Source: Amphibiibacter pelophylacis
Lineage (GTDB): Bacteria; Pseudomonadota; Gammaproteobacteria; Burkholderiales; Burkholderiaceae_C
DNA: 64,000 bases
Direction: 5' to 3'
NCBI RefSeq assembly: GCF_037688875.1
Contig: NZ_JAWDIE010000018.1
Location: 1-64,000 of the forward strand
Each line of letters begins with the position of its first letter. Position 1 is the first letter of the stretch. Below, piece by piece: positions 41,497 through 50,666 of the stretch. A program made the translations under genes and the position numbers. Below the pieces are notes generated by a model. It made no database searches, had not been told where the DNA came from, and worked only from the letters and a program-made list of their open reading frames with translations.

Positions 41497-42719
41497 TGAT
41501 CCTGCTCCTTTTCTTTGGCCGGATGAGACCCAAGCCACTGAGTCTGGTACTCACGGGGCGTGCAGTTCAGCTCCCGGCGAAATACGGTATTCATGTACTG
41601 CACGGACGAAAATCCGGCACGCCGGGCAATCTCGGCAATCTGTCCGGTTCCCTGGCGAAGCAGGCCGCAAGCCACCTCAATCCGCTGGCGCAGGATGTCG
41701 TCGTGCACACTGCACTGGCGTTCACGGCGGAAATGACTCTCCAGCGTTGACCTGGACACCCCGACATAGTCGGCCACCTGTTCTGTGCGTATGCCCTGAC
41801 AGGCGTACTGCCGGATGAACATCAGGGCACGCATGACGCGTGGATGACCGGCGCGCGACGGCTGGCTGGATGCCAGAACGTGAATCCCCGCCGGAGGCAC
41901 CACGACACGCAGATTTCCCAGCCGGGCGCCCCCCAGCATCTGATGCAGCAGATGGGCCGCCGTACGCCCCATCTCGGCCGTGCCCTGCATGACGGAGCTC
42001 AAAGGAATCCGCGCCAGAACACGGGTCAAAGGATCGTTGTCTATCCCGATCAAAGCCACCTGCTCAGGCACGGCAATGCCCGCCATCGTGCAGGCCTGGA
42101 GCAGTTGCCGGGCGCGGGCATCTGTCACGGCAACAATGCCCACCGGCTTGGGCAGCGACTGCAGCCACTGGGTCAGCCCGTTCATGGCCTCACCCCAGTC
42201 GGTGGCGCGTGTGGTCAGGCCCTGATAGACCGCCAGGGGGAGCCCCACGGCCGCAGCCGCATCACGGCAGGCCTGTTCTCTTTCGCGAGCCCAGCGACGG
42301 CCGGGATCAGCCGGCAGCCCAAAAAAAGCCAGGTGCCGTAAGCCTGCTGCAATCAGATGTTCACAGGCCAGCCCCACCAGCTTGCGGTTGTCCGTGGCAA
42401 CGTAGGGCACATCCAGCGGGTACTCACGCTCGTCGGCGTAGGAGCCTCCCACCGCCACAACCGGCATGCGGCAGCCCCCCAGGGCCCGCGCGACTTCGGG
42501 ATCGTCGAAGTCGGCAATGATCCCGTCGCCTTCCCACTGATCAATGCCGTTCAGGCGGTAGACGAAATCCTCTTCCAAAAAAAGGTCCCATGCCGCGCGC
42601 GTGCTGTTGATGTAGTCAGCAATCCCCGTCATGACCTCACGGTCATACACCTTGCTGGCATTGAACAGCAGCGCAACCCGGTGAACCGGGGGTCCGGTGG
42701 TAGCAGAAGGTGGATTCAT
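41493..42719 (-). CDS. xylR: Xylose operon activator XylR
   Basis: A 408-residue regulator of XylR layout: an N-terminal LacI/periplasmic-binding-like sugar domain (about 10-285, with VALLFNASKVYDREVMTGIADY, VALIGIDNDPL and LSSVMQGTAEMGRTAAHLL) and a C-terminal AraC double helix-turn-helix (about 300-395: VADYVGVSRSTLESHFRRE and IAEIARRAGFSSVQYMNTVFR). It is divergent from xylA across 242 bp and should activate xylAFGH when D-xylose is bound. It is translationally coupled to galM. Confidence 0.95.
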   Translation of the reverse strand: MNPPSATTGPPVHRVALLFNASKVYDREVMTGIADYINSTRAAWDLFLEEDFVYRLNGIDQWEGDGIIADFDDPEVARALGGCRMPVVAVGGSYADEREYPLDVPYVATDNRKLVGLACEHLIAAGLRHLAFFGLPADPGRRWAREREQACRDAAAAVGLPLAVYQGLTTRATDWGEAMNGLTQWLQSLPKPVGIVAVTDARARQLLQACTMAGIAVPEQVALIGIDNDPLTRVLARIPLSSVMQGTAEMGRTAAHLLHQMLGGARLGNLRVVVPPAGIHVLASSQPSRAGHPRVMRALMFIRQYACQGIRTEQVADYVGVSRSTLESHFRRERQCSVHDDILRQRIEVACGLLRQGTGQIAEIARRAGFSSVQYMNTVFRRELNCTPREYQTQWLGSHPAKEKEQDQ

Positions 42720-42961
42720 CGGTGTTCAGCGACAGGTCTGCAGCTTTGTTCCTTGGCGATCAGTTTAAAGGACAGATAACTTTTCACAGGGTTTTCCCTC
42801 GCTTTGTGCAGCGCATCAAAAAAAATTGACATCCCTGCTGACGATTTTCGTAATTTCATCACATTTTTACCCGTTAGCATCATTTTCAAGCTGGCATGAA
42901 TGTCATGCGATTTTTCACAAACAGGCGACGTTGATTCGTTCGCCCCCTTTCCAAAACGAAT
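42720..42961. promoter_or_regulatory. Divergent xylR-xylA control region
   Basis: An AT-rich intergenic region with several signals. A perfect palindrome GCATGA-atg-TCATGC (42894-42908) lies about 54 bp before the xylA start. TTTTCACA occurs twice (42781-42788 and 42912-42919). A TTGACA box (about 42828) is followed 18-19 bp later by GTAATTT, a weak promoter toward xylA. XylR of E. coli binds two sites in the corresponding region. No clear Shine-Dalgarno precedes the xylA ATG. Confidence 0.5.
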
Positions 42962-44314
42962 ATGTCAGACACCACAAAGCAAAGCACCGAATACTTTCCC
43001 GGCATAGCACCTGTCCGCTTTCAAGGAACGAGCCACTGCGGGGACCTGTCGTACCGGCACTATGATCCGGATCGCCTGATCTTGGGTAAATCAATGCGAG
43101 ATCATCTGAGGCTGGCCGCATGCTACTGGCACACCTTTGTCTGGCCGGGCAATGATGTGTTCGGTAGCGGGACATTTCAGCGTCCTTGGCATGCGCAGGC
43201 CCATCCACGGGCCACAGCAATGGAATTGGCACGCAAGAAAGCAGATGCTGCGTTCGAGTTTTTCACGAAACTGGGCGTTGATTTCTATACCTTTCACGAT
43301 GTGGACGTTTCTCCTGAAGGAGATAACCTGAAAGACTATCAGCGCAATTTCGCTGAAATGGTCGATGTGCTTGAAAAAAAGCAGGGTGAAACAGGCGTTC
43401 GCCTGCTTTGGGGAACGGCCAACTGCTTTTCTCACCCCCGCTATGCGGCCGGAGCCGCAACCAACCCCAACCCCGAGGTTTTCGCTTACGCAGCAACCCA
43501 GGTTTTCAATGCACTGAATGCCACGCATCGCTTGGGCGGTGCAAACTATGTGCTGTGGGGTGGCCGCGAAGGCTATGAAACCCTGCTGAACACCGATTTG
43601 CGCCGTGAGCGTGAACAGCTGGGTCGTTTTCTGAATCTGGTGACCGAACACAAGCACAAGATAGGCTTCGAAGGACCTTTACTGATTGAGCCCAAACCGC
43701 AGGAACCGACCAAACACCAATACGATTACGACAGTGCAACCGTTTTTGGCTTTTTGCAGCAGTATGGTCTTGAGAAAGAAATCAAGGTTAATATTGAAAC
43801 CAATCACGCCACTCTCGCAGGGCACAGCCTGCATCATGAAGTCGCCACCGCCATTTTTTTAGGCATTTTCGGCAGCATCGATGCCAACCGGGGGGACCCT
43901 CAAAATGGCTGGGACACAGACCAGTTTCCGAACAGCGTTGAAGAAATGACACTGGCAATGTATGAAATCCTGCAGGGAGGAGGGCTGGTTCATGGCGGCT
44001 TCAATTTTGATACGAAAGTCAGGCGCCAGAGCATGGACGAGGTCGATCTGTTCCACGGTCATGTCGGCGCCATTGATGTTCTGGCACTGGCACTGGAGCG
44101 GGCAGCACGGCTGATTGAAAATGAAACCATCGAAAACTTCAAACAAAACCGCTATGCCGGCTGGAGCAGCACTTATGGGCAGCAACTGCTGTCGGGCCAG
44201 GTCAGCCTGGAGAGTATTGCCCATAACGCACTCACTGATCTCATTGATCCTAAGCCAGTCAGCGGCCGTCAGGAGCATCTGGAAAACGTCATTAATCGCG
44301 CCATTTTCGGCTGA
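42962..44314 (+). CDS. xylA: Xylose isomerase
   Basis: A 450-residue class II xylose isomerase converting D-xylose to D-xylulose. HTFVWPGNDVFGSGTFQRPW replaces the more usual HTFxWxGxDxFG segment. The catalytic His-Asp is in YTFHDVDVSPEG, metal ligands are in IEPKPQEPTKHQYDYD and NIETNHATLAGHSLHHE, and GSIDANRGDPQNGWDTDQFP is a strong family motif. GC content is visibly lower than in the genes before 40,400 and after 48,400, suggesting acquisition of the xyl block by transfer. Confidence 0.97.
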   Translation: MSDTTKQSTEYFPGIAPVRFQGTSHCGDLSYRHYDPDRLILGKSMRDHLRLAACYWHTFVWPGNDVFGSGTFQRPWHAQAHPRATAMELARKKADAAFEFFTKLGVDFYTFHDVDVSPEGDNLKDYQRNFAEMVDVLEKKQGETGVRLLWGTANCFSHPRYAAGAATNPNPEVFAYAATQVFNALNATHRLGGANYVLWGGREGYETLLNTDLRREREQLGRFLNLVTEHKHKIGFEGPLLIEPKPQEPTKHQYDYDSATVFGFLQQYGLEKEIKVNIETNHATLAGHSLHHEVATAIFLGIFGSIDANRGDPQNGWDTDQFPNSVEEMTLAMYEILQGGGLVHGGFNFDTKVRRQSMDEVDLFHGHVGAIDVLALALERAARLIENETIENFKQNRYAGWSSTYGQQLLSGQVSLESIAHNALTDLIDPKPVSGRQEHLENVINRAIFG

Positions 44315-44377
44315 GAACAGCATCTTCATAGGGCAGGAGCCCGACCTTCTCGCTTTTTAAAACCCACGGAGACAATC

Positions 44378-45391
44378 ATGAAAAAAAACATCAAACCCAT
44401 CATCATGGCACTGAGTGCTGTTTTTGCCATGGGCATCGCTGGCCAGGCCCGAGCTGATGCACAACACCCCAAAATCGGCTTTTCAATCGATGATCTGCGG
44501 GTTGAGCGCTGGGCCCGGGACCGCGATTACTTCACCGCAGCCGCCAAAGCGCTGGGGGCGACCGTCTATGTGCAATCTGCTGATGCCAGTGAGCAACGCC
44601 AGATTGCACAGATTGAAAACCTGATCTCACGGGGAGTTGACGTCATTGCCATTGTGCCGTTCAATGCCACGGTCATGACCAACGCAGTGAAGGAAGCCAA
44701 AAAAGCGGGCATTAAAGTCATTTCATACGATCGACTTATTTTGAATGCGGATGTCGACGCCTATATTTCTTTTGATAATGAAAAAGTCGGTGAACTGCAA
44801 GCAACCGAGGTCGTGAAGCATCAGCCCAAAGGCAATTACTTCCTGCTCGGCGGATCACCCACTGATAACAATGCCAAGCTGCTTCGCGCAGGCCAGCTCA
44901 AGGTCCTGCAGCCGCTGATTGACAAAGGGGATATCAAAGTTGTAGGCCAGCAATGGGTCAAGGAGTGGAGTCCGACTGAAGCCTTGTCCATCGTTGAAAA
45001 CGCCCTGACCGCGAACGCAAACAAGATTGACGCCATTGTTGCGTCCAACGATGGCACTGCAGGGGGAGCGATTCAGGCGCTGGCCGCGCAAAAGCTGGCG
45101 GGCAAAGTGCCTGTTTCCGGACAGGATGCCGATCTGGCGGCTGTCAGGCGCGTTGTGGCCGGGACACAAACCATGACGGTGTACAAACCCATCAAGCTGA
45201 TTGCAACTGAGGCCGCCAAGCTGTCGATTGATCTGGTGAGAGGCAAGCAGATCAACTACAACACGCAGTATGACAATGGTTTCAAAAAGGTTAACACCAT
45301 TCTGCTCAAACCGATTGTGATGACCAAGGACAACGTCGGCATGCTGGTCAAAGATGGTTTTTACACCCAAGCCCAGATTGACGGGCGGTGA
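44378..45391 (+). CDS. xylF: D-xylose-binding periplasmic protein
   Basis: A 337-residue periplasmic sugar-binding protein. The signal peptide is KKNIKPIIMALSAVFAMG ... ARA, cleaved near residue 26. The mature start HPKIGFSIDDLRVERWARDR and the later DVIAIVPFNATV, VISYDRLILNADVDAYISFDN and VASNDGTAGGAIQAL are characteristic of XylF. It delivers D-xylose to XylGH. A ribosome binding site (GGAGA) precedes the ATG. Confidence 0.96.
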   Translation: MKKNIKPIIMALSAVFAMGIAGQARADAQHPKIGFSIDDLRVERWARDRDYFTAAAKALGATVYVQSADASEQRQIAQIENLISRGVDVIAIVPFNATVMTNAVKEAKKAGIKVISYDRLILNADVDAYISFDNEKVGELQATEVVKHQPKGNYFLLGGSPTDNNAKLLRAGQLKVLQPLIDKGDIKVVGQQWVKEWSPTEALSIVENALTANANKIDAIVASNDGTAGGAIQALAAQKLAGKVPVSGQDADLAAVRRVVAGTQTMTVYKPIKLIATEAAKLSIDLVRGKQINYNTQYDNGFKKVNTILLKPIVMTKDNVGMLVKDGFYTQAQIDGR

Positions 45392-45437
45392 TAAGACTTT
45401 CCCTATACCCTCGTGCGAGCGAGTGATTTGAACAAGG

Positions 45438-45474
45438 GATGGCCTGCTCATGACAACGTCATCGGCAGGTCATC
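45438..45474 (+). promoter_or_regulatory. Strong intercistronic hairpin between xylF and xylG
   Basis: GATGGCCTGCTCATGAC-aac-GTCATCGGCAGGTCATC pairs over about 16 positions with one mismatch, two G-U pairs and a 3-nt loop. It is followed only by TTT. Such hairpins after a binding-protein gene protect the upstream mRNA end or partly terminate transcription, so that more XylF is made than XylGH. Confidence 0.7.
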
Positions 45475-45492
45475 TTTGACACTGGACATGCA

Positions 45493-47055
45493 ATGACATC
45501 TGAACTGCTGCTTGAAATGGAAGGCATCACCAAGTCATTTGGTGCCATGAAAGCACTGTCTGATATTTACCTGAGGGTGCATGCCGGAGAGTGCGTGGGC
45601 TTGTGCGGCGAGAATGGCGCAGGAAAATCAACACTGATGAAAGTGCTGTCAGCGGTTTACCCGCATGGCACTTGGGAAGGCTCGATACGCTGGAAGGGAC
45701 AGCCGCTTGAAGCCCAGTCGGTACGTGAAACTGAGGCGGCAGGCATTGTCATCATTCACCAGGAACTGATGCTGGTCCCCGATTTATCTGTCACAGAAAA
45801 TATTTTTCTGGGCCACGAAATCACCCGCAGCGGAGGACGCATGGATTATGAAACCATGCACCGACGCGCGGATGAGTTGGTCCGGCGTCTGCGCATACCC
45901 GACATCAACGTCAGGCAGCCCATTTCCGCTTATGGTGGCGGGCATCAGCAATTGATCGAAATTGCAAAAGCACTCAATAAAAATGCAAAACTACTGATAC
46001 TCGATGAGCCTTCCTCGTCGTTGACATCGTCAGAAATCGCGGTGCTGCTGGATATTGTTCGAGACCTGAAATCGCAGGGCGTTGGCTGCGTTTACATCTC
46101 GCATAAACTGGACGAAGTGGCTGCAGTCTGCGACACCATTGCCGTGATACGGGATGGTCACCACGTCGCGACAACGCCTATGCGTGACATGAACACCACA
46201 GCCATTATTACTCAGATGGTCGGACGGGAAATCACGCAGCTTTATCCGCAGATGCCTCACGAGACCGGAGAAGTCATACTGGAAGCCCATCATATCACCT
46301 GTCACGACATCGACATGCCCAGCCGACTTTGTGTCTCCGACATCTCTTTTTCGGTGCGTCGTGGCGAAATATTGGGGGTGGCCGGACTCGTCGGCGCGGG
46401 ACGAACAGAACTGATGCAAGCGATTTTTGGAGCCTATCCGGGCCGATCCGAAGGTGAAGTTCTTATTGACGGGAAACCGCTGAATCATAGAACACCGCAA
46501 CGATCCATTCAAGCCGGGCTCTGCATGGTACCGGAGGACCGGAAAATGCATGGAATAATTCCCGACTTTAGCGTTGGTAGAAATATCACTTTGGCGATAT
46601 TGACCCAGCTGGCACGAGCTGGACATATCAATGGCCAGAGCGAACAGCAAGCCGTTGCAGAACAGATCTCCAGACTGCAGATTAAAACCTCCAGCCCGGC
46701 ACTTTCGATCACTGGTCTATCGGGTGGAAATCAACAGAAAGCCATCCTGGCCAAAATGCTGCTGGCACAACCCCGAATACTGATTCTTGATGAGCCCACA
46801 CGGGGCGTTGATGTGGGTGCCAAGTACGAGATCTACAAACTCATGCTCGAGCTGGCCCAGCAAGGGGTCGCCATTATCATGGTCTCGTCCGAGCTGCCCG
46901 AGGTTCTGGGGCTTTCCGATCGGGTTTTGGTCATCGGTGAAGGGCGATTGCGTGGCAACTTCGAGCGCCAGGGACTGACTCAGGAAAAAATTCTTGCTGC
47001 AGCCATCAGCAGCGAAGACACCGCGAGGTACCTTGATCACGTGGTTACGGTCTGA
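45493..47055 (+). CDS. xylG: D-xylose ABC transporter ATP-binding protein
   Basis: A 520-residue double ABC ATPase. The first domain has Walker A GENGAGKST, signature YGGGHQQLIEIAKAL and Walker B LLILDEPSSSLT. The second has the degenerate Walker A typical of sugar ATPases (GLVGAGRTE), MVPEDRKMHGI, signature LSGGNQQKAILAKML and ILILDEPTRGVDVGAKYEIYKLM. It powers xylose uptake with XylF and XylH. Composition is that of the lower-GC xyl block. Confidence 0.96.
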   Translation: MTSELLLEMEGITKSFGAMKALSDIYLRVHAGECVGLCGENGAGKSTLMKVLSAVYPHGTWEGSIRWKGQPLEAQSVRETEAAGIVIIHQELMLVPDLSVTENIFLGHEITRSGGRMDYETMHRRADELVRRLRIPDINVRQPISAYGGGHQQLIEIAKALNKNAKLLILDEPSSSLTSSEIAVLLDIVRDLKSQGVGCVYISHKLDEVAAVCDTIAVIRDGHHVATTPMRDMNTTAIITQMVGREITQLYPQMPHETGEVILEAHHITCHDIDMPSRLCVSDISFSVRRGEILGVAGLVGAGRTELMQAIFGAYPGRSEGEVLIDGKPLNHRTPQRSIQAGLCMVPEDRKMHGIIPDFSVGRNITLAILTQLARAGHINGQSEQQAVAEQISRLQIKTSSPALSITGLSGGNQQKAILAKMLLAQPRILILDEPTRGVDVGAKYEIYKLMLELAQQGVAIIMVSSELPEVLGLSDRVLVIGEGRLRGNFERQGLTQEKILAAAISSEDTARYLDHVVTV

Positions 47056-47094
47056 GTGAGACCCGTTATTTTCTGCAATTCCCGGATTTTCACC

Positions 47095-48231
47095 ATGAGC
47101 AATTTCAAGCATTACTTTAACCAATACAAGATGCTGGTTTTACTGGCGGCCACAGCACTGATCTGGGTCTTCTTTGCATGGCAAACCGACGGTGGTTATG
47201 TCAGTGCCCGAAACCTGTCCAACCTGCTGCGGCAGATGTCCGTCACGGGCATTCTGGCTTGCGGCATGGTTTTGATCATCATCGCGGCAGAAATTGATCT
47301 TTCGGTCGGCTCATTGCTGGGTCTGCTAGGCGGCTTCGCTGCGGTACTGGATGTGAACTATCACCTGCCATTGCCGTTGAATCTAGCGCTGGTCATGATT
47401 CTCGGCATGCTGATTGGTCTGTTTAATGGGTGGTTAACCGCTTATCTGCGCATCCCTTCCTTTATTGTCGGTCTCGGCGGCATGCTGGCTTTTCGCGGCA
47501 TTCTGCTGGGCGTGACTGGCGGTCTCACTGTTGCCCCGGTCTCGGACGGGCTGGTCTGGATTGGTCAGGGCTATCTGTCACACGCTGCAGGGCAGATTCT
47601 GGGAGGCGTATTGATTGCGCTGTGCCTGATCCTTGTCTGGAATACGCGCCGCCGCAACCTCGCCAATGGCCTGACCGTTCCGCCGGTCTGGCGCGACGCC
47701 CTGCGCATCGCACTGGCTGCTGCAGTGATCCTGGCATTTGTTCTTACCTTGAACAGCTATGACGGTATCCCTGTTCCTGTTCTGCTGCTCCTGGCTTTGC
47801 TGGGCATCTTCACGTATGTCACCAACTTCACGGTTTTTGGCCGCCGGGTGTATGCGGTGGGCAGCAATATGGAGGCAACACGGCTTTCGGGAGTGAATGT
47901 GCAGGCGGTCAAGCTGTGGATTTTCGGTCTGATGGGCTTGATGTGTGCGCTGGCCGGGGTGGTCAATACCGCGCGGCTGGCCGCTGGCTCCCCTTCAGCG
48001 GGCACCAATGGAGAGTTGGACGCCATCGCGGCCTGTTTCATCGGCGGAACATCGATGCGCGGGGGCTCTGGCACGGTGTACGGCGCACTGATCGGCGCGC
48101 TGGTGATGAGCAGCCTGGATAACGGCATGTCCATGCTGGATGTCGACACCTTCTGGCAGATGATCGTCAAAGGTGGCATCCTGGTGTCAGCGGTATGGGT
48201 CGATGTCACGATTCGGGGACAGCGCCGGTGA
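47095..48231 (+). CDS. xylH: D-xylose ABC transporter permease
   Basis: A 378-residue inner-membrane permease with about ten helices. I chose the ATG at 47095 (SNFKHYFNQYKMLVLL) because it gives the usual short N-terminus; the earlier in-frame ATG adds 13 unrelated residues. IIIAAEIDLSVGSLLGL, GRRVYAVGSNMEATRLSGVN and AACFIGGTSMRGGSGTVYGA are family signatures. Last gene of the xyl block: no xylB follows, and the polyol operon begins after 175 bp. Confidence 0.95.
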   Translation: MSNFKHYFNQYKMLVLLAATALIWVFFAWQTDGGYVSARNLSNLLRQMSVTGILACGMVLIIIAAEIDLSVGSLLGLLGGFAAVLDVNYHLPLPLNLALVMILGMLIGLFNGWLTAYLRIPSFIVGLGGMLAFRGILLGVTGGLTVAPVSDGLVWIGQGYLSHAAGQILGGVLIALCLILVWNTRRRNLANGLTVPPVWRDALRIALAAAVILAFVLTLNSYDGIPVPVLLLLALLGIFTYVTNFTVFGRRVYAVGSNMEATRLSGVNVQAVKLWIFGLMGLMCALAGVVNTARLAAGSPSAGTNGELDAIAACFIGGTSMRGGSGTVYGALIGALVMSSLDNGMSMLDVDTFWQMIVKGGILVSAVWVDVTIRGQRR

Positions 48232-48406
48232 AACGCCCCAAAGTGATGCCCGCCATCTCCCCCACCCAGACACTTTCCCGCCGCATTCAGTATTTTTCCT
48301 GGTCTTTCAATGCAAGAAAGTACAGCTCCGCGCCAGAAAGCGGCATGTCCGAGTAAAACGGGTGGCTAAGGTTGCGGTGTTGAAAATTCCTTTTTCTGGA
48401 GACACC
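48232..48406. promoter_or_regulatory. Junction between the xyl block and the polyol operon
   Basis: About 175 bp in which GC rises from the xyl level to the chromosomal level. It should carry the promoter of the polyol operon and ends with TGGAGA, a ribosome binding site for the next gene. I see no clear terminator for xylH and no palindromic operator, so read-through from xylH is possible. Confidence 0.4.
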
Positions 48407-49711
48407 ATGAAACGCACCCTGACTGCCCTGGCCGCGCTGGCTCTTCTGAGCACCGGCGCACAGGCCGCCACCGAACTGGTCGTGGCCACCGTGAACAACG
48501 GTCACATGATCGAGATGCAAAAACTCACCAAAAACTTTGAGGCGGCCAACCCCGACATCAAGGTGAAATGGGTGACGCTGGAAGAAGGCGTGCTGCGCCA
48601 GCGCGTCACCACCGACATCGCCACCAAGGGCGGCCAGTTCGATGTGATGACCATCGGCATGTACGAAACACCCATCTGGGGCAAGCGCGGCTGGCTGCAG
48701 GAGTTCAAGCCCACTGCCTCCTACGACGTGGACGACCTGCTGCCCGCCATCCGCAGCGGCCTGTCGGTGGACGGCAAGCTGTACGCTGCGCCCTTCTACG
48801 GCGAAAGCTCGATGCTGATGTACCGCAAGGACCTGGCCGACAAGGCCGGAGTGAAGGTGCCCGAGCGTCCCACCTGGGCGCAGATCAAAGATCTGGCGGC
48901 CAAGATCAACGACCCCAAGAACGGTGTCTACGGCATCTGCCTGCGCGGCAAGCCAGGCTGGGGCGACAACATGGCTTTCCTGTCCACGCTGGTCAACACC
49001 TACGGCGGCCAGTGGTTTGACATGAGCTGGAAACCCCAGATCGACAGCAAACCCTGGCACGACGCCATCAGCTTCTACGTGGACCTGCTGAAGAACTACG
49101 GCCCTCCGGGCTCGTCGGCCAACAGCTTCAACGAGATCCTGGCGCTGACCAACGCGGGCAAGTGCGGCATGTGGGTGGACGCGACCATCGCAGCCTCGTT
49201 TGTCAGCGATCCCAAGCAGTCCAAGGTCGCCAAGGACATGGCTTTTGCGCAGGCGCCCACGCAGGTCACGCCCAAGGGGGCCAACTGGCTGTGGGCCTGG
49301 TCGCTGGCGATTCCCGCCGGATCGAAGAAGGTGGACGCGGCCGAGAAGTTCATCAACTGGGCCACCAGCAAGGATTACATCCAGCTCGTGGCCAAGACCG
49401 AAGGCTGGCACGCCGTGCCGACCGGCACGCGCAAGAGCACCTACGCTTCCCCGGATTTCGAGAAGGCCGCCCGCTTCGCCTCCGCCGAGAAAACCGCGCT
49501 GGACAGCGCCAACCCCAACGACGCCACGCTGCCCAAATCGCCCTATGTGGGCGTGCAGTACGCGGCCATCCCGGAGTTCCAGTCCATCGGCATCGCCGTG
49601 GGTCAGCAGATCAGCGCTGCGCTGGCGGGCAAGACCACGGTGGACGCGGCCCTGAAGGCGGGCCAGCTGGCTGCCGAGCGTGAAATGAAGAAGGCCGGCT
49701 ACTACAAGTAA
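48407..49711 (+). CDS. smoE: Polyol (sorbitol/mannitol/arabinitol-type) ABC transporter binding protein
   Basis: A 434-residue binding protein of the SmoE/MtlE group. The signal peptide is KRTLTALAALALLSTGAQA, cleaved near residue 21. The mature part starts TELVVATVNNGHMIEMQKL, followed by GGQFDVMTIGMYETPIWGKRGW, YGESSMLMYRKDLADKAG and a C-terminal QISAALAGKTTVDAALK. It is the first gene of the operon with two permeases, an ATPase, two dehydrogenases, a regulator and xylulokinase. The dehydrogenases suggest D-arabinitol or a related pentitol as the main ligand. Confidence 0.9.
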   Translation: MKRTLTALAALALLSTGAQAATELVVATVNNGHMIEMQKLTKNFEAANPDIKVKWVTLEEGVLRQRVTTDIATKGGQFDVMTIGMYETPIWGKRGWLQEFKPTASYDVDDLLPAIRSGLSVDGKLYAAPFYGESSMLMYRKDLADKAGVKVPERPTWAQIKDLAAKINDPKNGVYGICLRGKPGWGDNMAFLSTLVNTYGGQWFDMSWKPQIDSKPWHDAISFYVDLLKNYGPPGSSANSFNEILALTNAGKCGMWVDATIAASFVSDPKQSKVAKDMAFAQAPTQVTPKGANWLWAWSLAIPAGSKKVDAAEKFINWATSKDYIQLVAKTEGWHAVPTGTRKSTYASPDFEKAARFASAEKTALDSANPNDATLPKSPYVGVQYAAIPEFQSIGIAVGQQISAALAGKTTVDAALKAGQLAAEREMKKAGYYK

Positions 49712-49742
49712 GCCCACAGCCTGTCCTGCGGCGCCTGCCGCA

Positions 49743-49772
49743 CCCGCGCCACGGCTGCCGCAGTGGCGCGGG
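49743..49772 (+). promoter_or_regulatory. Intercistronic hairpin after the polyol-binding-protein gene
   Basis: CCCGCGCCAC-ggctgccgca-GTGGCGCGGG is a perfect 10-bp GC-rich stem, 31 bp after the stop of the binding-protein gene and 23 bp before the permease start. It is followed by only a short pyrimidine run. It probably stabilises the upstream message or attenuates transcription, as in the xyl operon. Confidence 0.7.
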
Positions 49773-49795
49773 GTCTTTCCTGCCCGGAGCAGACC

Positions 49796-50656
49796 ATGAA
49801 CCGATTCCTCCCCCGCGCGCTGCTGACGCCAGCAGTCGCGACCCTTTTCCTGTGGATGATCGTCCCGCTGGTGATGACGATCTACTTCTCGGTCATCCGT
49901 TTTAACCTGATGCAGCCCGAGCAGACCGGCTTCATCGGGCTGGAAAACTTCGAATACTTCGTCACCGACCCGTCCTTCACCACCTCGGTGATCAACACCG
50001 TGCTGCTGCTGGGCAGCGTCATTCTCATCACCGTGGTGATGGGCGTGGGCATCGGCCTGCTGATCAACGATCCGTTTCCCGGACGCGGCCTCGTGCGCAT
50101 CCTGCTGATCTCGCCCTTTTTCGTCATGCCCACGGTCAATGCGCTGCTGTGGAAGCACATGATGATGAACCCCATTTACGGCGTGCTGGCGCAGGTCTGG
50201 CACACCTTCGGCCTGACGCCCATCGACTGGCTGACCGACTACCCGCTGCTCAGCGTCATCATCATGGTGTCCTGGCAGTGGCTGCCGTTTGCGACGCTGA
50301 TTTTCATGACCTCGCTGCAGAGCATGGACCGCGACCAGCTGGAGGCCTCGCGCATGGACGGCGCCACCTACCTGCAGCAGCTGCGCTATCTCTACATCCC
50401 GCATCTGGCCCGATCGGTGGCGGTGGTGGTGATGATCGAGCTGATTTTCCTGCTGTCGGTCTTCGCCGAGATCTACACCACCACCGGCGGGGGCCCGGGC
50501 GACGCCAGCACCAACGTGGCCTTCCTGATTTTCAAGCAGGCGCTGCTGAACTTCGACGCGGGCGTGGCTTCGGCCGGGGCGCTGTTTGCGGTGGTTCTGG
50601 CCAACATCGCGGCCATTTTCCTGATCCGCCTGGTCGGCAAGAACCTGGACAAGTAA
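49796..50656 (+). CDS. smoF: Polyol ABC transporter permease (SmoF-like)
   Basis: A 286-residue permease with six helices. The ATG at 49796 gives MNRFLPRALLTPAVATLFLWMIVPL. The segment FIGLENFEYFVTDPSF and the EAA-type cytoplasmic loop EASRMDGATYLQQLRYLYIPHL are typical of the MalF-type sugar permeases. It is followed after 10 bp by its partner. Confidence 0.93.
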   Translation: MNRFLPRALLTPAVATLFLWMIVPLVMTIYFSVIRFNLMQPEQTGFIGLENFEYFVTDPSFTTSVINTVLLLGSVILITVVMGVGIGLLINDPFPGRGLVRILLISPFFVMPTVNALLWKHMMMNPIYGVLAQVWHTFGLTPIDWLTDYPLLSVIIMVSWQWLPFATLIFMTSLQSMDRDQLEASRMDGATYLQQLRYLYIPHLARSVAVVVMIELIFLLSVFAEIYTTTGGGPGDASTNVAFLIFKQALLNFDAGVASAGALFAVVLANIAAIFLIRLVGKNLDK

Positions 50657-50666
50657 GGAGACTTCC

